From the NCBI GenBank assembly GCA_047967505.1, contig CM106539.1: 64,000 nt of DNA. One strand, given 5' to 3'. This DNA is from Dipteris shenzhenensis (Eukaryota; Polypodiophyta; Polypodiopsida; Gleicheniales). The number at the start of each line of letters is the position of its first letter. The stretch's first letter is position 1. The position numbers and the translations under genes are program-made. The notes below the pieces were generated by a model. The model was not told the origin of the DNA, searched no databases, and saw only the letters and a list, made by a program, of their open reading frames with translations. This document shows, piece by piece, positions 57,800-64,000 of the stretch.

Positions 57800-60017
57800 A
57801 AGGAGTGGTTTAATATCCTTTGGAATTTACCATTTGAGGATACATCAATGAAGATCACTTTGGAGAAGCTTTACCAAGTATCAATTGCAACCTGTTCCAA
57901 GGCAAAGCAACTATCTATTCTTTCTCTTCTTGGTGCAGATGACAATCTAAAGGAGAGTTATGGGATGCCTATGACTGACCATGGTTTCATACCTTGGCTT
58001 GCAAAAGAAGTATGGATGGACCATGTGTTGGCAGATGCTGGGCGATTGCTTGACCAAGTGATGAAATCATCAAGCATTGAGGGTGCAGCTACACTTCCAG
58101 ACAGTCCTTCTATTCTGGAATACTTTGATGGCATTATAGTGAGACACAGGCCTTTTTTGTTTGAGCCTTTAGCTTCATTGATGACAGTTGCTGTTGTTCC
58201 ATCCAAGCAAGTTGATCTTACAAATGCCAGCAGACGATTGGTTTACAGGTGCGTTTTGGCTTTCGTTTTCAATGGAAAGATATCTTTGTAATACCTTGCA
58301 TTCTCTTATATTATCCTAAAAATCATTTAGGTATCTCCATTATCTGGCTGCAAATAAGAGTCTTAAGGTGGTACCATCCATTTGCAAGGCTTGGACTATG
58401 CTTGCACCTGCTACTTATTGCATGTACACCTCTCATATTTTTAGAGAGAATAAGCATAAGGATGGTCATATATTGCTTACGGAGTGGGAAAGGAAGCACT
58501 GCCCTTGGTGGATCGAGATGAAGGCTGGAACATGTATCGAGGAAGAGAAGGAAACTTATGATCGCCATTTAAAAGGTGAGTGCAAGTCAAACTCGGGTTC
58601 GTCGGGCAACATGGATGAGGCACAAAAGAAGAGGCTTGAAGAGGAGCAAAAAGCAATAGTAGAAAAGCAAAAGGCAAGTCATGTGACTCCAAATAACAAA
58701 CGTGGTGGAAGACCTAAACCAACGGGCACTTCTAACACAGGTCTATTTTCTTATAACTCTTTCTTTCATGTTTCAAAGTGATTAGAAGCTTCCTACAAAT
58801 TTAATTTAGGGTTCTTTGTTATTGTAGACGATGATCCACGAAAGGAGGAGTCTCTTCTTAGTAAGAAAGTGTGTAATACGGATATGGTTTATGTTCCTTT
58901 GTCCACTTTCTCATCATTTGCAACTCGTATCTCACAAGAAAACTACAAAGTTTGGGAGTATGATTATGTATCACTTGGAAAAGAAGTTAAGCAATACAAG
59001 TACGATGGGGCTTTTCAAATCATAAGAAATTTTTACCATGAACTTGGTGGCATGAAGAAGTCACGCAATGGAAAAAATGCTGCATGGAGTGTGGATTTTT
59101 GCTTGATTGACCTTCCTACAGGATCTATAGTGAGTGGAATCAAGGGTGGAATCCCTGGATGGAACATTCTAAATGAGGAGCATATCTCATGCTCACTTGC
59201 TATTGCTTCATCTGTGATGGATGATTATGGATGGACATTGGTGATGTGTTCACCTGTATCCACTTCATTCGTTGAGCATTTGGCAAGACAAATGAGACTA
59301 GAGGTTTCTTCTAGGTGAGCAATATATCACAGTTGATAATGTCTGTTTATGTGAATTGCATTCAGCTATTGGTATCTTATAGTTAGTACATGTAGATGGA
59401 TCGTGGAGACGGGAGATTGCATTGATGTTGCGGATAATGTTGGCTTTGGTGTCAAGGTATGTCATTTGGCTATTTACATGATTGTCATGTTCTTGTTTGT
59501 TCGTATTTTAGTATTCTCCATTAACTTTTTCAATCTATGTTTCATGTAGATTACTGCCTTTCAAATCCTATTGTTCTCTAGGATTGGCAAGAAGGCACAT
59601 CACTATCTTGATAGGGCAAATAAAGTTTCCCAATCCCTTAAGGTGTGCATGGACAATTATTTCATCACTCATTACTTGCCTTCAAGTGTACGGTGCATAA
59701 AAGAGGGAAAGGGTGGACAGTGGCGTGGTGGGTTGGAGAAGAGTAGCTCCATGATGTTGATGTTCATGGAGTTGTTGTGTCCGATTGGAGGCTCTGTGCT
59801 TGAGCTTGGTGCAGGTACAGCACCTGGGATGAAAGCAGCAATTCACTCAGGACGTCCATGCATGGCAGTGGACAATGACAAAGAGATTTTCACAGGATAC
59901 TTAGAAGGCATGCTTAGAGACAACTTCACAGAGGCAGGGCCTTCAAGTGTGAATCAAGCAGTCCTCATGATAGATGATGAGGAGACAGACTATGACTTTG
60001 ATGCACCTCTTGATTAG
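57800..60017 (+). pseudogene. ParB-like / methyltransferase-like fusion, copy B, 3' part
   Basis: Continuation of the disrupted gene: 57805-58248 (after the target duplication), then exons 58331-58740, 58828-59314, 59396-59456 and 59550-60017, all with GT-AG junctions and matching phases. The middle part is helical and contains the conserved EWERKHCPWWIEM block and a Lys/Glu-rich linker. FCLIDLPTGS stands at motif IV; a beta-strand WTLVMCSP follows. VLELGAGTAPGMKAA then GRPCMAVDND is a clear SAM-binding motif I near the C-terminus, the beta-class order. The tail is acidic (DDEETDYDFDAPLD). Without the Copia and the one-base slip in exon 2 the protein would be about 987 residues. This half is open throughout and could be expressed separately if a promoter lies nearby. 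Confidence 0.78.
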
Positions 60018-60102
60018 TGAGTAATTTATTTGATCTATGTGTATAATTTAAGCATGGTTAGATACTGACTAATTGAGCTTAGTGTTCTGCCTTGCTATGC
60101 AG

Positions 60103-60209
60103 AAGATGTGGCTACCCAAATGGCAGGAGATAGCACATTCGATTATGAGTTGGTGGAGAGGCATCATGGACGTCTAGACTACATAGATGACTTGGCTGAT
60201 GAGGTCTAG
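60103..60209 (+). other. Exon-like segment downstream of copy B, conserved with 11268-11374
   Basis: Follows a CTATGCAG acceptor and reads (in the frame shared with copy A) DVATQMAGDSTFDYELVER, then GRLDYIDDLADEV to TAG 60209. A good donor (TA|GTGAGT) overlaps the preceding stop codon, but joining gives TAA, so its coding status is unresolved. Confidence 0.4.
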
Positions 60210-61525
60210 AGAGCATGTCCTGGCTTTTTATGGATTGATGCAAAACTTAATTTCTCATGTTTTCATTATCATCTCATGTAGACCTGGTTTCTTATGGATG
60301 GATAGCCATTACCTTCTTATGCAAACCTTAACTTCTTATGGATTGATAGATTATGGCTTCTGAATCATGTGATTTTAATGTTCTTTGACCTAATAATATG
60401 AACATGTCATAGTTGTATTGGAAATGTATGGCAAGTTGTAATTTTTAGGTTTGAATTTTTAGGTGAATTCATAGATTACATCTTTGATTGTTAAAATATA
60501 TATCCGTCCCTCTATTGAGTTTCGAAAGACTAAAAACAAATAATTGTTGGCAATCTCACAAGCTTGAGGGGAGGTATTAATAAGCATATCTACTTAAAAG
60601 TGAACAATGCCACTAGTCCTAATTTTGTTGGCATGTTGAGGCTTATAGAAAATACAATGAATGTGCAAATATAATACACACAACTGCATCATGAGAGCAT
60701 TCAAACCAAGGGTATATGTCTTTGGCTCTTTGTACCTTGGTACATGCATGCAGTTAATATGAGCGCTGTCGATTGAGGTTTTTAAAAAAAGATATTCCAT
60801 AAAAAAACATTCATTCAAGTATAACTCCATTGAGTGTTGCTCGGATAATCCGCTCAAGGGTTTCCGCTCATAATATGTACGCACCCTTGTGGATGGATGC
60901 AGGTGAGTTGGCATACCTCTCCATCAAGTTTTCATTAGAGAATCTAAGGCATGAAGACACAGTGTTGGCAACTTCGAGGAACACTCTACAACGGATTTTC
61001 TCCAAGTATTGCTAAATGTATTTGAACTTTCTATTGGAGACTATTCATCAGTATCATTGTACTTTTTGCAATGTACTGACATATATGTGAGTATAATAAT
61101 TGACTTCCACTTTGACACCTTGTTAAGAGGAATGGTATGATATGGATTATTCTCACTTATGTGGTATTGAGAGGTTGGTTATTAACTGACTACTCTCACT
61201 AGTTGTTTGGAAAGGGCAATAGTAGATGTTTGAAATTGATTTACTCTGATATTGAAAACTGGTCTAGTAGTATAACAAGATAGAGGTTTAATAGGTCAAA
61301 ACACACACAAAATTTTGGTCTATCTCATGATAATTACAAAAAAGGCTTCCCATATGGCTAGGAGCAAAGAGGTGGACCTAGAGTCATCAATGCAACCGTA
61401 TGATGCTACCACCTATGAAAGCTTAATTTAATATATGTGCACACTTTCGAATATGGAACATGCAATTTTAAAGAGCTAAAATAACATAATATACTCATGC
61501 ATTGGTCTATGTAGCTCAATTCATA
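60210..61525. other. AT-rich intergenic DNA, no gene recognised
   Basis: Short ORFs only; no LTR, RNA gene or conserved protein segment was seen. Confidence 0.5.
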
Positions 61526-61529
61526 TGAG

Positions 61530-64000
61530 GGAAAAGAGATCATCTCAATATCATGTGATCATATCTTCATAGCATCAACACAAAAGAGTGCTAAAAAGGA
61601 AAGGCTTGGAAACCCTAACCCTAAAGGAGTTTGTATACATTCATTATTTTCAACTAAATCTAATGTATAGTTAGTCATTTGTGCTGTGCTCTATAACTAT
61701 GCCCGATCTCCTCATCTCCACTCTTCTCAAGGATGTTTTTATCGAAGGTATGATTTTATATTAATATAAAATCTTGGCGAAAGTTTTCAAGATAATTTTT
61801 TTAGTTTCAAAAAATTAGTAGAATGCAGTACTTTTTTATATTTTTTCTTTTGAATTTTGAAGGAAAAAATGTAAATCCTCATGAGAATCTAAATTTTTTT
61901 GCATAAAAGGTTCAAATTCTGGTGAATGTTTCAAACATTTATTTTTATTAGGGCATACAAACTTTAGATGCCAATATAAAAGTTTAGCTTCTTTAACGAA
62001 ACTAACTTGAAAAAGTCATCCATGACTCTTCTCCTCTCCCCTCTCCATTTTGTCCGTGGTATTAGAGCTCATGGTTTTGCCTTCTGCTGAGGCACCATTC
62101 TTGTTATGAGAGATTTCTTCTCATTGCATTGAGAGAAATTTTGTTCCTTCTTTTGCATCTAAGAGGGAGAGAACATATTTCTGCTCATTCTTCTTGTCTA
62201 AGAGAGAGATTGAGAGGTATTCCACTTTGAGAGAGAGAGAGATTAATATTTGACTACTTGCAGTGTGAGTTCATGATATTCTAAGGGTCTGATAGGGAGA
62301 CTCTACTCAAACAACAAGTAGGTAAGCATACTCTCATCTCACTATCAAACAACAACCCCCTTCAACTACACACAAGGTGGAAGGACAAAATCTACTATGA
62401 TGCCCAAGATCATCGACTACATCAACAATTAGCTAGAGGCGACTATGAGGCACACAACTTCAACTACAAGCATCATGGTTGACTATAACTATAGACAGTC
62501 CTAAAGCAAACACAAGCGACTAAAGAGCAGCGTGACTCTACAACTGTGACTCCTATTTGCAAGCGGCCAAAGCAACCAATGGCTAGCTAGTAAGCACTAA
62601 GCAAGTGACTCCACACAATAACCCATGCAAGCACTGAGCTAGCAGATGGAGTTGCATGTAGTAGATATGCCAAAAAGCCAATGAGCAAGCACCATCATCG
62701 ATTGCAGCACTCCAATGAATCCTCTGTACCAACAGCCAACACCATTGTAGCTCCATAGCCACAAATGATGCCCACGACTTGTTGAATCCAAGTGATAGAT
62801 GATCGAAATGTATGGCACCAAACAAGCAAAGCAACCACAACATAATCTAGCATCTACAAAGGCCTCCAATGATGAGACTGAAAACATGAGCTCCTTCAAG
62901 GACCACCCCGTAAGCTCTGTTAGTGACCACCCTACAAGCTCCTACAAGGATGCCCCAACAACAAAAGAACAACAAGCTCATGGCCCACCAGTGACACAAT
63001 TAAACATACGCCTTCAACATCTTGATGCTGCAATGTGCAACCACTAGCTTGACCCTCACTCTTCAGAGACACACAACCTCTAATGTTCACCTACACACAA
63101 TAAACGAATGATAGACTTCAAGTAAGGTGCCTCCATCACACTACATGGCTACAACAACCTGACCAAAAAACCCATCTCATGATGCCCCACCTGTAGATGG
63201 AATCTCATAGATCTTAACGGAATCTCACAAATTTGATCTTCCACATCATCAACCTATCCACAAGGTTCAAGTTCCCACACACCACCAAGTGTTCATGTTT
63301 GTGACACATGGCACACCTATCTACCACTTGTCACCTTATCCTACCACATAAGAAGATTAGGCATGTTACCACATCACCACTTATCTATCTAGTCAGCTTG
63401 CCCCTACCACATCATCATCCAAGTGGGCAGTACCACATTAGCTGGCCCCGATTGACATGTCAGTAAACATATAAGAATCCATGTCATCAGGACACATCAC
63501 TATGCCATGTCAATGCCATCATATCAGCTACCACATCAGCATAGCCATTTCATCACTACCATGTCAATAGTGACTCAACATTGCCACATCATCAACCACG
63601 GACATGCCATGTCACCTACCACCTCCCTCCTAGGTGCAGTGTCCTCTCTGCATGTGCACATAGGTGCCACCTTAGCACAATGTTGTATAGGGATACCTCT
63701 TGCCAGGCACACATTTTTCACTCTACATGTGAATCCACTTGCCACATGATCACAGTGCCATGTCACCCTCCCCCCCCACCTAGATGAAGCCGCATCTCTT
63801 GATCCAAAAAGAATTTGAGGGTGCTCCAAAAAGGAAAAATTCTTGAACTTTTGCCCTCTACATGCTCGTCAAATCATACTCACATTTTGGAACCTGTATC
63901 TCAAAATTTTTATCCCCGACATCAAATCCACTTCTTACACACGTTTAAGCCTCTATCTTGATGCATCTGCAAGACCTAAAAGGTACAAAAGGAACAGGAA
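61530..64000 (+). mobile_element. Older Copia relative, plus strand: 5' LTR and leader, cut by window end
   Basis: About 61530-62055 aligns with the 257-bp LTR of the 7-kb Copia in reverse orientation (AACCCTAACCCTAAAGG, then AGTTAGTCATTTGTGCTGTGC and CATCTCCACTCTTCTC), with many substitutions and one 296-bp insertion. A primer-binding site TGGTATTAGAGC (one change) follows near 62057. The leader then shows the CCACATCA array (63.2-63.78 kb) and at 63790-63850 a block matching 55990-56090 of the intact element (GAATTTGAGGGTGCTCC). No gag is reached before the window ends. It is clearly older than the insertion at 50739-57799. Confidence 0.88.
61729..62024. mobile_element. 296-bp MITE-like insert with 9-bp target duplication
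   Basis: It sits inside the decayed LTR; ACTCTTCTC occurs on both sides (61720-61728 and 62025-62033) but once in the intact LTR, so the unfilled site is known. Ends share a weak inverted match (AAGGATGTTTTT versus CATGGATGACTTTTT read from the right). It is AT-rich and non-coding. A 9-bp duplication is typical of Mutator-like elements, the superfamily of the transposase-like genes in this window. Confidence 0.75.

Overview
The window looks like transposon-rich nuclear DNA of a land plant. The evidence is spliceosomal GT-AG introns, Copia-type retroelements primed by initiator tRNA-Met (TGGTATCAGAGC), low gene density, and captured fragments that match plant RPN2 and glycolate oxidase. A seed-free plant with a large genome, such as a fern, is my best guess. 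That guess is an inference.

The striking content is a recurrent two-gene module. A minus-strand gene encodes a zinc-finger / MULE-type transposase-like / SWIM protein (copy 1 at 1-2498, cut by the window edge; copy 2 at 40395-43698, three exons, 1042 residues). About 5 kb away a divergent plus-strand gene encodes an unusual fusion: a ParB/sulfiredoxin-like N-terminus (WEGNHRTxxW) joined to a C-terminal fold with the motif order of a beta-class amino-DNA-methyltransferase (copy A at 7093-10929; copy B at 49074-60017). A decayed copy C lies on the minus strand at about 18.1-22.0 kb. In both complete pairs the space between the two genes holds palindromic repeats. Unit 1 has three long palindromes centred on GTTAAC. 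Unit 2 has about 20 copies of GTTTCGCYRGCGAAAC, interspersed with captured host exons. I read the pair as a possible composite DNA transposon, or a domesticated derivative, whose second protein may recognise or modify its palindromes. The gene models and repeats are visible in the sequence; the mechanism is inference.

Layout: 0-11.4 kb is module unit 1. At 11.5-16.9 kb there is a non-autonomous LTR element with identical LTRs and a Copia 5' fragment. Copy C follows at 18-22 kb. At 22.4-28.2 kb there are two gag-only LTR elements. A satellite of about 138 bp and CT-rich tracts occupy 28.4-30.1 kb. At 30-37 kb there are decayed or unidentified genes, one of them ubiquitin-like, and Copia gag fragments. 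Nothing is evident at 37.4-40.4 kb. Module unit 2 spans 40.4-60.2 kb, its copy B split by an intact 7061-bp Copia element (identical 257-bp LTRs, AAGGA target duplication). The window ends in an older, plus-strand relative of that Copia whose LTR carries a 296-bp insert with a 9-bp target duplication.

Most retroelements face the minus strand, and three of them have very similar or identical LTRs, so the locus has been hit recently and repeatedly. Every ParB-methyltransferase copy here carries at least one apparent lesion, while the copy 2 transposase-like gene has an open frame but a lysine where the third catalytic acidic residue is expected.
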